Below, piece after piece: positions 25,677 through 35,574 of a DNA stretch of 64,000 bases (positions are counted from its first letter, which is position 1; each line of letters starts with the position of its first letter). The translations under genes were made by a program, and so were the position numbers. The stretch comes from Methylobacterium sp. Leaf112 (GTDB lineage Bacteria > Pseudomonadota > Alphaproteobacteria > Rhizobiales > Beijerinckiaceae), in contig NZ_LMNG01000002.1 of assembly GCF_001423295.1 (NCBI RefSeq), positions 82,433 to 146,432 on the forward strand, read 5' to 3'. The notes below the pieces were generated by a model, which saw only the letters and a program-made list of their open reading frames with translations, did not search any database and was not told the origin of the DNA.

Positions 25677-27086
25677 ATGTCAGGCATTCGATGGCATGAA
25701 CGGGAACGAGCGACCGTGGTGAAAGAGCTGATCCTCGCCACCGGCCTCGGCATGATGGTGCCGTTCGCCGTCTGGGTCCGCGGCGGTGCTGTGCTCGGCA
25801 AGCGGCTGTGGATTCTGATGGGCCTGCTGCCGTTCCTGCAGCCGGGGCTGCCACAGCTCGATTTCGCAGTGCTGAGCTGGGGGGCGGACTGGCCCGGCCT
25901 CGTCAGCGGAATCGAGGTCAGCGCCTTCGATCTCCTCGGTCTGGCGATCTATGTCGGGCTTGCGCGGCCGCCCTTGCGCTCGCCCTTCTCGATCATTCTG
26001 GCGCTCTACCTCGTCGCCGTCCTGCTCTCGATCGGCCAGGCGGCGGAGCCCACGGCGGCCTTCTTCTACTTCTGGCAGATCTGCCGCGCCGCGCTCTTGC
26101 TCATCGTCGTGGCACGGGCGAGCACCGATCCGAAGGTGGCGGGCAACCTGCTGACCGGGATGGCGCTCGGCGTCGTCCTCGAATGCGCCCTCACGGCCTA
26201 CCAACGCTTCGGCCTCGGCATCGTGCAAACCAGCGGAACCTTCGCTCACCAGAACACCCTGGGCCTCGTCCTCCACCTCGCGGTGCTGCCTCAAGTCGCG
26301 CTCCTGCTCGCCGGCCGTCGAAGCTGGGCCACCATCCTGGTACCGCTTACCGGCATGGCGACCGTGGTGCTCACGACGTCGCGGGCCGCGCTGCTCTACG
26401 CGGCTCTCGGCCTCGTGCTGATCTACGTGCTGTCGAGCCTGCGCCATCTGACCCTGCGCAAGGGCTTGCTCGGCATCGCCGGCTGCTGCGTCGCCCTGAG
26501 CTTCGCACCGCTCGCCGTCACCTCGTTCGAGAAGCGCTTCGAACGCGATCCCCTACGCGAGGAGGAATACGACGAGCGGGCGGCCTTCGAGCGGGCAGCG
26601 ACCGCCATCCTGCTCGGCAACCCGCTCGGAGTTGGCGCGAACCACTACGTCTATGTCGCCAAGAACTTCGGCTACTCGGAACGCGCCGGCGTCATCGCCA
26701 ACGAGGGCAACCGGAACAACCTCGTCCACAACGCCTACCTGTTGGCCGCCTCCGAGACCGGCTGGTTCGGCCTCGTCGCCTTCGTGCTTCTGCTGGGCTA
26801 CCCTCTCGTCACCACCTTCCGGATCGGTTGGCCGAGCCGAGCCGGCCCGGAGGGCGATCTGCTCATCGGCCTCGGCGTCGGCCTCCTGATGGTCTGTCTT
26901 CACTCGACCCTCGAATACATCCTGCTGTTGCGCGATAGTCTGTACCTCCTCGCGGTGGCGATCGGACTGATCCTCGGCGTGGCCTATCAAGTGCAAGTGC
27001 GGGCACACATGCCGGCGTCGATGCCGGCGTCCATGCGATCCTTGTCGCCAAGGCCCGAACGCAAGGCGCTCCGGCCCGCGACGTAA
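25677..27086 (+). CDS. O-antigen ligase/polymerase-like membrane protein (Wzy/WaaL family)
   Basis: Up to 469 aa with about 11 predicted spans and a long periplasmic loop near residues 275-350 (PLREEEYDERAAFERAATAI, then NPLGVGANHYVYVAKNFGYS) typical of Wzy_C/O-antigen-ligase proteins. It would polymerise EPS repeat units or ligate a chain in the periplasm. No clear ribosome-binding site precedes 25677; GTG codons at 25716 or 25719 are alternatives that remove 13 or 14 residues. It is divergent from the flippase gene and first in a plus-strand run with a GT4 and a GH9 gene. Confidence 0.88.
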   Translation: MSGIRWHERERATVVKELILATGLGMMVPFAVWVRGGAVLGKRLWILMGLLPFLQPGLPQLDFAVLSWGADWPGLVSGIEVSAFDLLGLAIYVGLARPPLRSPFSIILALYLVAVLLSIGQAAEPTAAFFYFWQICRAALLLIVVARASTDPKVAGNLLTGMALGVVLECALTAYQRFGLGIVQTSGTFAHQNTLGLVLHLAVLPQVALLLAGRRSWATILVPLTGMATVVLTTSRAALLYAALGLVLIYVLSSLRHLTLRKGLLGIAGCCVALSFAPLAVTSFEKRFERDPLREEEYDERAAFERAATAILLGNPLGVGANHYVYVAKNFGYSERAGVIANEGNRNNLVHNAYLLAASETGWFGLVAFVLLLGYPLVTTFRIGWPSRAGPEGDLLIGLGVGLLMVCLHSTLEYILLLRDSLYLLAVAIGLILGVAYQVQVRAHMPASMPASMRSLSPRPERKALRPAT

Positions 27087-27304
27087 CCCGTGCGACACGA
27101 GGGGAGCAGGGATTACTTCGCTTCCGGTTCGGCTGAGCAGGGCAGGAGCGCTCGGCGGTCGCGGCGAGGGCTCGACCGGACCACCGGCCATCGTACCACT
27201 TCGGGACGAGGCCATGCGGGCACCGCGTACAAAGAAGGTGTTGTGCCGATCCTTACGCGTTCCTAGCGTCGTCGGGCCGATCTCCACCGGCAGGCGAACC
27301 GCAG

Positions 27305-28663
27305 ATGTCCCACCGATCGGATTCCACGATTCTCGCACGAGACCCGCTCGCCGTCGCAGCGCGATCGCACACGAACGGCGACGGAGGTTTCGGTACGCAC
27401 GGCGAAGCGATCGCCCTCCCGGCCTCCGACCCGGTCCCGGACAGCGTGCTTCTCGTCACCCACGTGCCGTTGCGGCGGATCGGGGGGCGGCTGTGCCTCG
27501 ACGATCAGACCTGCGCGGGCCTCGATCGCTGGGGCGAGAACTTCGCTCGGATCACCTATACGGGCATCGACGCGGGCGCGGGTCCGCCCGCCGTTGGTGA
27601 GGCTTCCACCGTCTGGCGTCCGGTCGACGATCTCGCCTGCGCGGATCGCCTGTCCGTCGGCGCCCTGCCGGAGGCCTACCGCGTCGCGACGTTCGCGGCG
27701 CGGTACGCCTCGACGCGCCGCCGCTTGACGGACCTCGTGCGGAGAAGCCGCTATCTCTGCTACACCCTCGGCTCACTCGCCGGAGACTGGGGCGGCGTCG
27801 CCGCCCTCGAATCGATCCGCCGACGGCGGCCCTACGCCGTCTGGTTCGACCGGGTCGAGCACGAGGTGATCCGCCGGACAGGGACGGATGCACCGCTCCG
27901 CAGACGCATGAAGAACGCGCTCACGCTGCCACTGATGGTACGCTACCATCAGCACCTGATCGCGCGCAGCCATCTCGGCCTGTTCCAGGGGCAGGATACG
28001 TTCCGGACCTACGCCCCCCATGCGCGGAACCCGTTCTGTGTCTACGACACCCACACCACCCGCGACGACCTCGTCACGGAGACCGCGCTCGCGGACAAAT
28101 GCCGCGCTCTCCTGAAGGGCGAGCCGCTGAAGATCGTCTATGTCGGCAGGGCCGACGCCATGAAGGGGCCGCTCGACTGGCTGGACGCGCTCCATCGGGC
28201 TCGGCAGAGCGGGATGCGGTTCACGGCGACCTGGTGGGGCGATGGCCCCCTGCGCGAGACCATGCAGGCACGGGCGGGCGAACTCGGCCTCGCCGATTGT
28301 GTGGCGCTGCCCGGCTTCGAGGGTGATCGCCAGAAGCTTCTGGCTGCCATGCGCGCGGCCCACCTGTTCCTGTTCTGCCATCGCACGCCCGAATCCCCGC
28401 GATGTCTCATCGAGTCCCTCGTCTGCGGCACGCCGCTCATCGGCTACGGCAGTCCCTACTCGGAGGACCTGATAGGCCAGGACGGAGGAGGGCGCCTCGT
28501 TCTGATGGACGATGGGAATGCGTTGGTTTCCGGGCTCACGGACCTCGACCGCGACCGCGCGGGTCTCGCGGGCCTGATACGGGCCGCGGCCCGCACCGGC
28601 ACGCGGTTCGACGAGGATACGGTCTATCGCACCCGCGCCGAACTCCTGCGGCGGTATCTCTGA
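27305..28663 (+). CDS. Glycosyltransferase family 4
   Basis: 452-aa GT-B fold glycosyltransferase. The C-terminal domain carries the usual nucleotide-sugar site: LKIVYVGRADAMKGPLDWLD, then GLADCVALPGFEGDRQ and a HRTPESPRCLIESLVCGTPLIGYGSPYSEDL stretch with the E-x7-E like pattern. The N-terminal acceptor domain has an unrelated low-complexity first 45 residues, so a later start is possible. It follows the polymerase gene by 218 bp on the same strand. The sugar transferred is unknown. Confidence 0.88.
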   Translation: MSHRSDSTILARDPLAVAARSHTNGDGGFGTHGEAIALPASDPVPDSVLLVTHVPLRRIGGRLCLDDQTCAGLDRWGENFARITYTGIDAGAGPPAVGEASTVWRPVDDLACADRLSVGALPEAYRVATFAARYASTRRRLTDLVRRSRYLCYTLGSLAGDWGGVAALESIRRRRPYAVWFDRVEHEVIRRTGTDAPLRRRMKNALTLPLMVRYHQHLIARSHLGLFQGQDTFRTYAPHARNPFCVYDTHTTRDDLVTETALADKCRALLKGEPLKIVYVGRADAMKGPLDWLDALHRARQSGMRFTATWWGDGPLRETMQARAGELGLADCVALPGFEGDRQKLLAAMRAAHLFLFCHRTPESPRCLIESLVCGTPLIGYGSPYSEDLIGQDGGGRLVLMDDGNALVSGLTDLDRDRAGLAGLIRAAARTGTRFDEDTVYRTRAELLRRYL

Positions 28664-28750
28664 ACCGTGCCCGGCCGCGTCGTCCTCGCGCGAGTCACCC
28701 GCGCTCGATACTGGATTGGCCGGAACATCGGCTCGGGTTCCGGATGGCCG

Positions 28751-31540
28751 ATGAAAGTGGGTAGCGCACGACTCACCCGCTCGATCCTCGCCAGCCTGCT
28801 CCTCGCGGCGGCCCCGAGCGTTCAACCCGCCCGGACCGAACCGGCTCCCGGCCTGGTGAGCGTTCAGGAGATCACGGTCGCCACCCCGGACATCCTGGCG
28901 GTGGAGGTGCGCGACCCGCCATTCGTGCCGGGCCGCATCCTCGCCCTCGATGCGCCCCGATCCGAGGCGCCCGGCACCTGGGTCCGGCACGGGGACGCGT
29001 GGGCCCAGGTGATCGGCCCCAAGCGCGACCACCTGCGTTCGAGCGACGCGCCGCCGGGTCATCACCTCGATCGAGGGGCGATCGACGCCGCTGCGGGCTA
29101 CGGCCGGATCGGCGGCCGCCGGGTGGTGGCCGTCTACCGCAAATCGATGCCCTACGAATCGGGGATCTTTTACGATGAGGGCGGCGCGACCCGGACGGGC
29201 GCGAGCTTCCGCCATCAGATCTATCTCAAGCTCGACGGCCCGGTTCCGCGCGGAACCCACACCCTCGCGTGGCCCGGCAACCTGCTGCCACCGACGGCCT
29301 TCACCTACGACGACCGCACCACCCGGGCCCTCGCCCTACGTGGCACCCAACTCGGGCACGCCCCGGCCGACATCGCCAAGACCGCCTACCTCGCCCTCTG
29401 GCTGCCGGGTGGCCCCGACCTGGGGGCCGTGGATTTTCGCCGCTACGGAGTGAAGCGCTTCGCAATCCTGGATGAGAATGGCGCGGCGGCCTTCTCCGGC
29501 GACATCGGCCTGCGGGCCACACCCGACACACCGGAGCCCACCAACGGCCTGCCCAAACCCTTGGCCGACAGCGTGGACGCCGACGGCCTCCGTCGACCCA
29601 TCGGCACGTTCCGGGCCCGCGACGGACAGGTCTCGGCCCAAGCCCATGGCTTGCGGGACGGCCAGCGGATCGCCCTCGAAGGACTCGGCGGCGACCGGAT
29701 TCCGATCTTCGCCACGGTGGCGCAGCCGACCCCGGACGGCTTCGTGGCGGCAAGGCCGGACCGACCGCTCCCGGTCTCCGACCGCACCGGCGGCACCGTC
29801 GCGCCAGCCCATGCGGCGAACCGCGCCGGCACGTTCGTGTTCGAACTCGACTACTCGGCCTGGCAGCCGAAGCGCCCCGGCCGCTACCGCCTCTGGATCC
29901 CCGGGCTCGGTGTTTCCGATCCCTTCCCGGTCGGAGACGAGGTCTGGCTCGGCGCGGCGCGGGTCGCGATCGGGGGGTTGTACAATCACCGCAGCGGGAT
30001 CGCCCTCGACGGACGCTTCGGCTATCGCCGCCCCGCCGCCTTCCGGCCGACGCCCGAGGCCCCGGTCCGCCGGAGCCGGATGCCGCTTGCCTGGTCCACG
30101 GAGGGACTGGACGGGTTCGCCTCGTCGGAGGTGGGGGCCGAGCCGGCATGGCTCACCGGGGGGAATGCCCCGTCGAACGTCTGGGGCGGCTACATGGATG
30201 CGGGCGATTGGGACCGCCGGATCCAGCACGTCGATGTGGCGACGCTCCTCCTCGAGGTGTTCGAGGGCCTTCCGCCACACCTCCGGACCACCGATTTCGG
30301 CCTGCCCCGTTCGAGCGAGGTGCTGGACGATCCGATCTACGCCACCGCCGACGCCCTGCCCAATCTCCTGCACGAGCCGATCTGGCTCCTCGACTTCTTC
30401 CGCCGTCTCCAGGGGCCGGACGGCGGCGTGAGCGGCGGCATCGAGAGTGCCCGCTACCCGCTCCTCGGCGAGCCGAGCTTTCTCGAACACCACCGGGTCT
30501 TCGCCTACGCCCCCGATCCCCTCGCCACCTACCGTTACGCCGGCGCGGCCGCCGGCCTCGCGCGGGTCCTGCGCGAGGCCGGGCAGGCCGCGTTGGCGGA
30601 GTTGTTCCGCGAAAGCGCATTGCGGGCGTGGCGCTGGGCCGAGGCCGGTTTCAACGACCCCGACACGGCCTATGCGGATGCCCTCGCGGTGGCACGGCGC
30701 ACCGACCTGTTCGCGGCGGTGCCCTGGGAAACACGCCGGGCGACGCTGCAGCGGCTGACGGGGGAATTCCGCGTCGCCGCCGCCGCGGCCCTGTTCCGGC
30801 TGGGCGAGGGACGGGCGTTCGGGCAGCTCTTCGAGGAGGCCTGGAGCACGGGGTTCGGGATCGCCGAGCGCCGGGCGGATGCGGCCTGGGATTACGCCCG
30901 GGCCGCGCAGGCCGAACCCGAGATCCGCACACGGATCGACGTAGGCCTGGTCCGCGAGGCGACCGGGTTCGCGGCCGTTCAGCGCGGCGGGACCTATCCC
31001 AGCATGAAGCACCCCTATGCGCCCGCGGGCTGGGGCCAGGGCACCGCGCCGGGCGAAGGAATGACCCGCCTGTTCCTCCGCGCTCACCGGTTGAGCGGGA
31101 ACCCCGAGCTGCTAGGATTGATGATGCAGACCGCGCAAGGGCTGCTCGGCACCAACCAGCTGGGCTTGAGCCTGACGACGGGAATCGGGGTCCGGCAGGT
31201 CCGGCATCCGCTTCACGAGGACCATCGTGCCATGGGCGTGCCGGTGCCATCCGGCATCACGATCTACGGGTTCGGGCCTCAATCGGCCTTCTCTCCGGAA
31301 TGGCTGTTCGGTCCGGCCTGGGCTATCTTCCCGGAGGGCGATTCGACCGCGCCGGCCCATCGGCGCATTCATCCCGCCCGCTTCGCGATGCCCTATTTCG
31401 AATACCTGATCGAACACCCCGGGATGGTGATGCAGCAGGAATACACCGTACAACAAACCATCGTCACCACCGCTGCGCTGTGGCTCCATCTCGCGGCGCA
31501 GGCCAAGCTCGCGACACAGGCCCGGAGCCCGGCTCGATGA
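28751..31540 (+). CDS. Secreted glycoside hydrolase family 9-like protein
   Basis: About 929 aa. The ATG at 28751 gives a clean signal peptide (MKVGSARLTRSILASLLLAAAPS); a GTG at 28667 is possible. A CelD_N/Ig-like region comes before the GH9 (alpha/alpha)6 barrel, which holds the family's base pair of aspartates (GGYMDAGDWDRRIQH, about residue 480), TADALPNLLHEPIWLLDFFRRLQGPDGGVSGG split here as two motifs, GTNQLGLSLTTGIG, and a candidate acid Glu in QQEYTVQQTIVTTAALW near the end. Such enzymes may trim or release the nascent polysaccharide. It shares its end with a DUF6894 gene. Confidence 0.82.
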   Translation: MKVGSARLTRSILASLLLAAAPSVQPARTEPAPGLVSVQEITVATPDILAVEVRDPPFVPGRILALDAPRSEAPGTWVRHGDAWAQVIGPKRDHLRSSDAPPGHHLDRGAIDAAAGYGRIGGRRVVAVYRKSMPYESGIFYDEGGATRTGASFRHQIYLKLDGPVPRGTHTLAWPGNLLPPTAFTYDDRTTRALALRGTQLGHAPADIAKTAYLALWLPGGPDLGAVDFRRYGVKRFAILDENGAAAFSGDIGLRATPDTPEPTNGLPKPLADSVDADGLRRPIGTFRARDGQVSAQAHGLRDGQRIALEGLGGDRIPIFATVAQPTPDGFVAARPDRPLPVSDRTGGTVAPAHAANRAGTFVFELDYSAWQPKRPGRYRLWIPGLGVSDPFPVGDEVWLGAARVAIGGLYNHRSGIALDGRFGYRRPAAFRPTPEAPVRRSRMPLAWSTEGLDGFASSEVGAEPAWLTGGNAPSNVWGGYMDAGDWDRRIQHVDVATLLLEVFEGLPPHLRTTDFGLPRSSEVLDDPIYATADALPNLLHEPIWLLDFFRRLQGPDGGVSGGIESARYPLLGEPSFLEHHRVFAYAPDPLATYRYAGAAAGLARVLREAGQAALAELFRESALRAWRWAEAGFNDPDTAYADALAVARRTDLFAAVPWETRRATLQRLTGEFRVAAAAALFRLGEGRAFGQLFEEAWSTGFGIAERRADAAWDYARAAQAEPEIRTRIDVGLVREATGFAAVQRGGTYPSMKHPYAPAGWGQGTAPGEGMTRLFLRAHRLSGNPELLGLMMQTAQGLLGTNQLGLSLTTGIGVRQVRHPLHEDHRAMGVPVPSGITIYGFGPQSAFSPEWLFGPAWAIFPEGDSTAPAHRRIHPARFAMPYFEYLIEHPGMVMQQEYTVQQTIVTTAALWLHLAAQAKLATQARSPAR

Positions 31541-31800
31541 CGCGCGCCTCCGATTCCAGCCGTCGGCCCATGGCCGACCCCGGTACGGCGGCGGGCGCGA
31601 AACTGCGGCTGTACTTCGACCTGACCGATGGCCAGACCATCCTGCGCGACGAGGAGGGCGTCGAGGTCACCGATCTCGACCATGCCCTCGCGGAAGCCGA
31701 CGCGGTACTGGGGGAGCTGCACGGTTACGAGGTCGGCTGGTCGCTGGTGATCCGGGACCAGGCCGGCGCGGTCCTCGCGCAGCTCCCGGTTCGACCCTGA
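31537..31800 (+). CDS. DUF6894 family small protein
   Basis: 87-aa cytoplasmic protein; after 22 polar residues it follows the DUF6894 pattern: LRLYFDLTDGQTILRDEEGVEV, a helix with DLDHALAEADAVLGEL, and a C-terminal strand GWSLVIRDQAGAVLAQLPV. The ATG overlaps the TGA of the GH9 gene (ATGA), implying coupled translation. The family is common in alphaproteobacteria with no known function. A paralogue lies at 53081-53296, at the right edge of the EPS locus. Confidence 0.8.
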   Translation: MTRASDSSRRPMADPGTAAGAKLRLYFDLTDGQTILRDEEGVEVTDLDHALAEADAVLGELHGYEVGWSLVIRDQAGAVLAQLPVRP

Positions 31801-31938
31801 GCTGCGGGGCGGCGCGTACCGTCGGCGGCCGTCGCGCGTGACATGGTCTGTCCCTGCGGTCCGCTTGGCGCGCGCCCAGGGGCAACCCGGAGGTTCGAGG
31901 CCCGCGAGGGGCTTCGACCCGAGCCCGCGTGATCGGGA

Positions 31939-32799
31939 TCAGTAGGCGTTCTGCGGAGCGAGCACCGCCCGGCAGGTCCGTACCATGATCCACAGATCGA
32001 GCCAGAAGCTCCAGCGCTCGATGTATTGCAGATCCAACGCGATCCGGCGGGCGAGTGCGTCCTCGGTCCGGGTCTCGCCGCGATAGCCGCAGACCTGAGC
32101 CCAGCCGGTGATGCCGGGCCTGACATGGTGGCGCAGGGCGTAATCGGCGACCCGGAGGGCGAAGTCCCGCTCCTGGTCGACCGCGTGCGGCCGCGGGCCG
32201 ATCATCGACATGTCGCCTTTCAGCACGTTGAAGAGCTGCGGCAGCTCGTCGAGGCTGCTGCTGCGCAGGAAGCGACCGAGCGGCGTCACCCGCGGGTCGC
32301 CCCGCCGGGCCTGGACCACCGCCGTGCCGTTCTCCTGAACCGTCATCGTCCGGAACTTGTAGATCTCAAACGGGCGCCCGTGCAGGCCGCCGCGCGTCTG
32401 CCGGAACAGGACCGGCCCCTCCGAAGTGAAGCGGATCAGGAGTGCGACGGCGACGAGGAGGGGCGCCAGCAGGAAGACCAGCAGCGCCGCGACCATGAGG
32501 TCGAAGCCGCGCTTGAGCGCCAGATCGGTCTCGTCGAGCGGCGAGCGCGGCAGGGTGAGCCCGCACGCCTCGCCGGCCCCGGCGTCGAGCAGTGCGGCTT
32601 GTCCGGCACTGGCGGGAAGCGCGTCGAGGATGGCCGCCTCGAGCGCGACCATCGTGCCAACCGGCCGGTCGAGGCCTATCGCCTCGCCGGCGGCCGGAAG
32701 ACCCATTTGCTCGGCCCCGAGCAGCCAGGGCTGCGCCAGCGATGCGATGCCCTGTGACGTTGCGGCAGCCTGCGCGCTCATGACCGGCCTCGATGACAA
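31939..32799 (-). CDS. Undecaprenyl-phosphate sugar phosphotransferase (ExoY/PssA-type)
   Basis: 286-aa polyisoprenyl-phosphate hexose-1-phosphate transferase that starts EPS repeat-unit assembly at the inner membrane. After about 85 non-conserved residues comes a single membrane hairpin (KRGFDLMVAALLVFLLAPLL), then the catalytic core: GPVLFRQTRGG, the KFRTM motif, DELPQLFNVLKGDMSMIGPRP, and the C-terminal GITGWAQVCGYRGET segment. It lacks the five-helix N-terminal domain of WbaP-type enzymes, so it is ExoY-like. An in-frame ATG at 32781 is also plausible. It is read minus strand, convergent with the DUF6894 gene. Confidence 0.93.
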   Translation of the reverse strand: MSSRPVMSAQAAATSQGIASLAQPWLLGAEQMGLPAAGEAIGLDRPVGTMVALEAAILDALPASAGQAALLDAGAGEACGLTLPRSPLDETDLALKRGFDLMVAALLVFLLAPLLVAVALLIRFTSEGPVLFRQTRGGLHGRPFEIYKFRTMTVQENGTAVVQARRGDPRVTPLGRFLRSSSLDELPQLFNVLKGDMSMIGPRPHAVDQERDFALRVADYALRHHVRPGITGWAQVCGYRGETRTEDALARRIALDLQYIERWSFWLDLWIMVRTCRAVLAPQNAY

Positions 32800-32973
32800 C
32801 GAATGGACGATGGACGTTGCGGGAACATAGAAAGCATTTCGAAATAAATAATCGTCTCACTTCTGAATATTAGACAGCTTGTTATTTATAATTTCAGACA
32901 TCGCAGCTATATATATGAATACTTACTATCGAGGTGACATCGAATATTTCGATCGAAACCACAGACTCGGACG

Positions 32974-34260
32974 TCAACCCTGATCAGCCAGTCCGGCCGA
33001 CGATATGGTGCTCGCACCCGCGCGTTCGTCGGCGAAAGCGGGGCGACGGATTGCGCCGGCCTCATCGAACAGCCGCCACAGGGTTCGGGCGAGGGCGCGG
33101 CGATCGTGCAAGCGCGCGACGCGCTCCCGTCCCACCGCACCCTTGGCGGCGAGTTCGTCGGGCGTCGCGAGGAGGGCCGCTTCCATCGCCTGCGTCAGCG
33201 CTTCGACGTCGCCGGGCGGGATCAGCCAGCCGCACCGCGCATCGAGCAGCTCCGGAATGCCGGCGACATGGGTCGAGATGACCGGGCGACCGAGGGCGAA
33301 GGCCTCCATGATCACGACGGGCAGGCCTTCGGCGAAGCTTGGGAGCAGAAGGGCGCGACTCGCGGCGACGAGGGAGCGTACCTCCGCGTTGCTCGCCCAG
33401 CCGTGCAGGATCACCCGGTCCGCGACGCCGTGGCGGCGGCAGGCCGCCTCGATCTCGGCCCGGCGATCGCCGTCGCCGACCAGGACGACCTTGAGGTCGG
33501 GGAAGCGTCCGCGCAGGGCCGCGACCGCCGCCGGAATCATCACCTGGCCCTTGGCGGCGCAGAGGCGTCCGACACAGACGAGGGTCTGGGTGTCGGTCCA
33601 GCGCGGGCGCACCGCCGCGAACTCCTCGAGGGCGAGCCCGCAGCGCGCCACACGGATCTTCGGACCGTCCTCCGGGCGGGCAAGTCCGATGAGGCGATCC
33701 TGGCAGTACCGCGAGATCGCCACCGCGAAGCGGGCCTGCGCGATCTTGTCGGAGAAGCCCAGCCGCTCCGGCTCTTCGAATTCGTCCGGGCCATGGGCGG
33801 TGAAGCTGTAGCTCGGCCCGCCCATGAGCCGCGCCAGCATCGCCACGGTGGTGGCATTCGTGGCGAAGTGCACGTGGATGTGGTCGATCCCCTCGGCCGC
33901 CGCGCGCTGGCGAAGGTAGGCCGCCTGCAGGAGGTAGGCGACCGGCCGCACCGGCCCGTTGCGAGCGGCGCGCGCGAGCGTCAGCCACGGTCCGAGGCTC
34001 CGGGCGAGGCCGCGCGGATTGCCCAGCATCTCGCGCACGGCCGCGCCCAGCAGACCACGCAGGTTGCGGGTGAGCAGGTAATGCGTCGCGGCCCGCTCGG
34101 CGCGATCGCGGGGATCGACCAGGGCCTGCGGCCAGGCACGCACGGCATAGCGCCGGATCCGGTGCCCGAGTCCCTCGATCGCCTCGATCTCCCTCCGGAT
34201 GAAGGTCGTGCTCGGCAACGGATAGGTGTTCATCAGGTACGCGATCTTCATCGCCGGCAC
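32974..34260 (-). CDS. Glycosyltransferase family 4
   Basis: 428-aa GT-B glycosyltransferase. The N-terminus reads MKIAYLMNTYPLPSTTFIRREIEAIEGLGH (in two segments), typical of GT4 enzymes in the colanic/amylovoran-like clusters. The C-terminal domain has TLVCVGRLCAAKGQVMIPAAV, VILHGWASNAEVRSLV, and the donor-binding PSFAEGLPVVIMEAFALGRPV with its E-x7-E motif. A second ATG 9 bp in (34251) is the conserved start. It is downstream of the WecG-like gene with a 39-bp gap, in the same operon. Confidence 0.93.
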   Translation of the reverse strand: MPAMKIAYLMNTYPLPSTTFIRREIEAIEGLGHRIRRYAVRAWPQALVDPRDRAERAATHYLLTRNLRGLLGAAVREMLGNPRGLARSLGPWLTLARAARNGPVRPVAYLLQAAYLRQRAAAEGIDHIHVHFATNATTVAMLARLMGGPSYSFTAHGPDEFEEPERLGFSDKIAQARFAVAISRYCQDRLIGLARPEDGPKIRVARCGLALEEFAAVRPRWTDTQTLVCVGRLCAAKGQVMIPAAVAALRGRFPDLKVVLVGDGDRRAEIEAACRRHGVADRVILHGWASNAEVRSLVAASRALLLPSFAEGLPVVIMEAFALGRPVISTHVAGIPELLDARCGWLIPPGDVEALTQAMEAALLATPDELAAKGAVGRERVARLHDRRALARTLWRLFDEAGAIRRPAFADERAGASTISSAGLADQG

Positions 34261-34299
34261 GTCCTTCGATCCGTGGTTCCGATGGGGAGCGTCGGGTGC

Positions 34300-35115
34300 T
34301 CAGGACTTGACCGTCCGGGGCGGCAGGGCGCGCCGGGCCGGCAGCCGCGCGAGACCCTCCTTCAGCAGGAGGCGTCCGAACGGCAGCACCGCGAGGAGGT
34401 AGCGACGCCAGAGCCTGTGCGGCTCGCTGGCGAGGCGATGAAGCCATTCGATGCCCGTCCGCTGCATCCAGAGCGGAGCGCGGCGCTTGCGGCCGAGCAG
34501 GAATTCCAGCGCAGCGCCGATGCACAGGGCGGTTCCGCACGCGTCGGGATCGAGGGAGGCCTGGAAGGCGATCCGCTCGGAGCGCGGCGCGCCGATGGCG
34601 ATGAAGGTGAAGCGGGCGCGGCTGCGGGCGACGAAAGCGACGCAGGTCGCGAAGGCCGCCGGGTCGCCGTCGATGTCGGGCGGTGCCGTGAGGATCGCGA
34701 GATCGAGGTCCGGGAAGGCAACCCGCATATCCGCCGCGATGGCGTCGCTGGCGACCACCAGGGCGATGCGATCCCCCGGGCGGATCACGGTCCGGAACAG
34801 GATCTCGGTGAGCGTCGAGCCCGGAAGGTGCAGAAATCCGCCGCGGGTCAGCAACCGCGACATCACCAGGATCGGCTTGCTGTCGCAGAGCGAGAGCCAG
34901 GCGGCCTCGTAGCAGGGGGCGAGGGACGGGTCCGCGCTCAGGCGGACCACGTGGTCGACATTGGGGGTGACGACGTAGCGGAACGATCGCGCCTCGAAGT
35001 CTCGCGGCGGATCCTGAGCGAGCAGCGAGAGAACCTCGGACCGATCGAGACCGTCGAAGGGTGCATTGAGGAAATGTTCGCGCAGGCTGACTGCGCCGGC
35101 CAGACCGATCGGCAT
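34300..35115 (-). CDS. WecG/TagA/CpsF family glycosyltransferase (GT26)
   Basis: 271-aa GT26 enzyme. Landmarks include YVVTPNVDHVVRL (with the conserved N/D pair), LSLCDSKPILVMSRLL, GSTLTEILFR, GAPRSERIAFQASL, and the C-terminal ALEFLLGRKRRAPLWMQRTGIEWLHRL stretch (in two segments) that is typical of the family. It transfers ManNAcA, ManNAc or a hexose to lipid-linked GlcNAc. The start at 35115 is supported by GGAG 7 bp upstream. It is the first gene of the minus-strand pair. Confidence 0.92.
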   Translation of the reverse strand: MPIGLAGAVSLREHFLNAPFDGLDRSEVLSLLAQDPPRDFEARSFRYVVTPNVDHVVRLSADPSLAPCYEAAWLSLCDSKPILVMSRLLTRGGFLHLPGSTLTEILFRTVIRPGDRIALVVASDAIAADMRVAFPDLDLAILTAPPDIDGDPAAFATCVAFVARSRARFTFIAIGAPRSERIAFQASLDPDACGTALCIGAALEFLLGRKRRAPLWMQRTGIEWLHRLASEPHRLWRRYLLAVLPFGRLLLKEGLARLPARRALPPRTVKS

Positions 35116-35574
35116 GGTTCCGCTCCAGGAAGGACTCGAACGCGGTGCATGCCGACCACCCGCGTCGCGTTGGCCGGCCCCGCACCGAAGACTTCGCTGG
35201 ACACAGATGCACGCAGCCGCAGGGTCACAAACTACGCATATCGGGCGAACATTCGCGGAAAACCGATCGAAATCGTCGGTATGTTATTTGAACAACAGAT
35301 CTCCACTTCACCGGACGACTTCCGAATACCTCGAATTCTCGATGCTCGGCTCCGGACGGTTCCATCGGGCGCGTTGCTGAACGGCTTCGATGCGCCCTCC
35401 GGAGAGGCCCGTCCCCGGAAGGTGGGCGAAGGGGTCGATGCAGGCGAACGGTCTCACGCGAAGGCGGTAGGGACGCCTTCCTTTTGAGGCACGACGAAGC
35501 CTTGGAGCGCGATTCGGATCGGCAAACCCTGAGGCGGGGCGCCCGCTCGGGGGCCGAAACGATGCGAGGCTCCG
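35116..35574. other. Divergent intergenic region with AT-rich centre
   Basis: About 460 bp between the WecG-like gene and the processive GT2 gene. The stretch from about 35225 to 35330 is AT-rich and contains TATGTTATTTGAACAAC. The frames on either strand are not supported as genes. It likely carries two divergent promoters. Confidence 0.5.
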
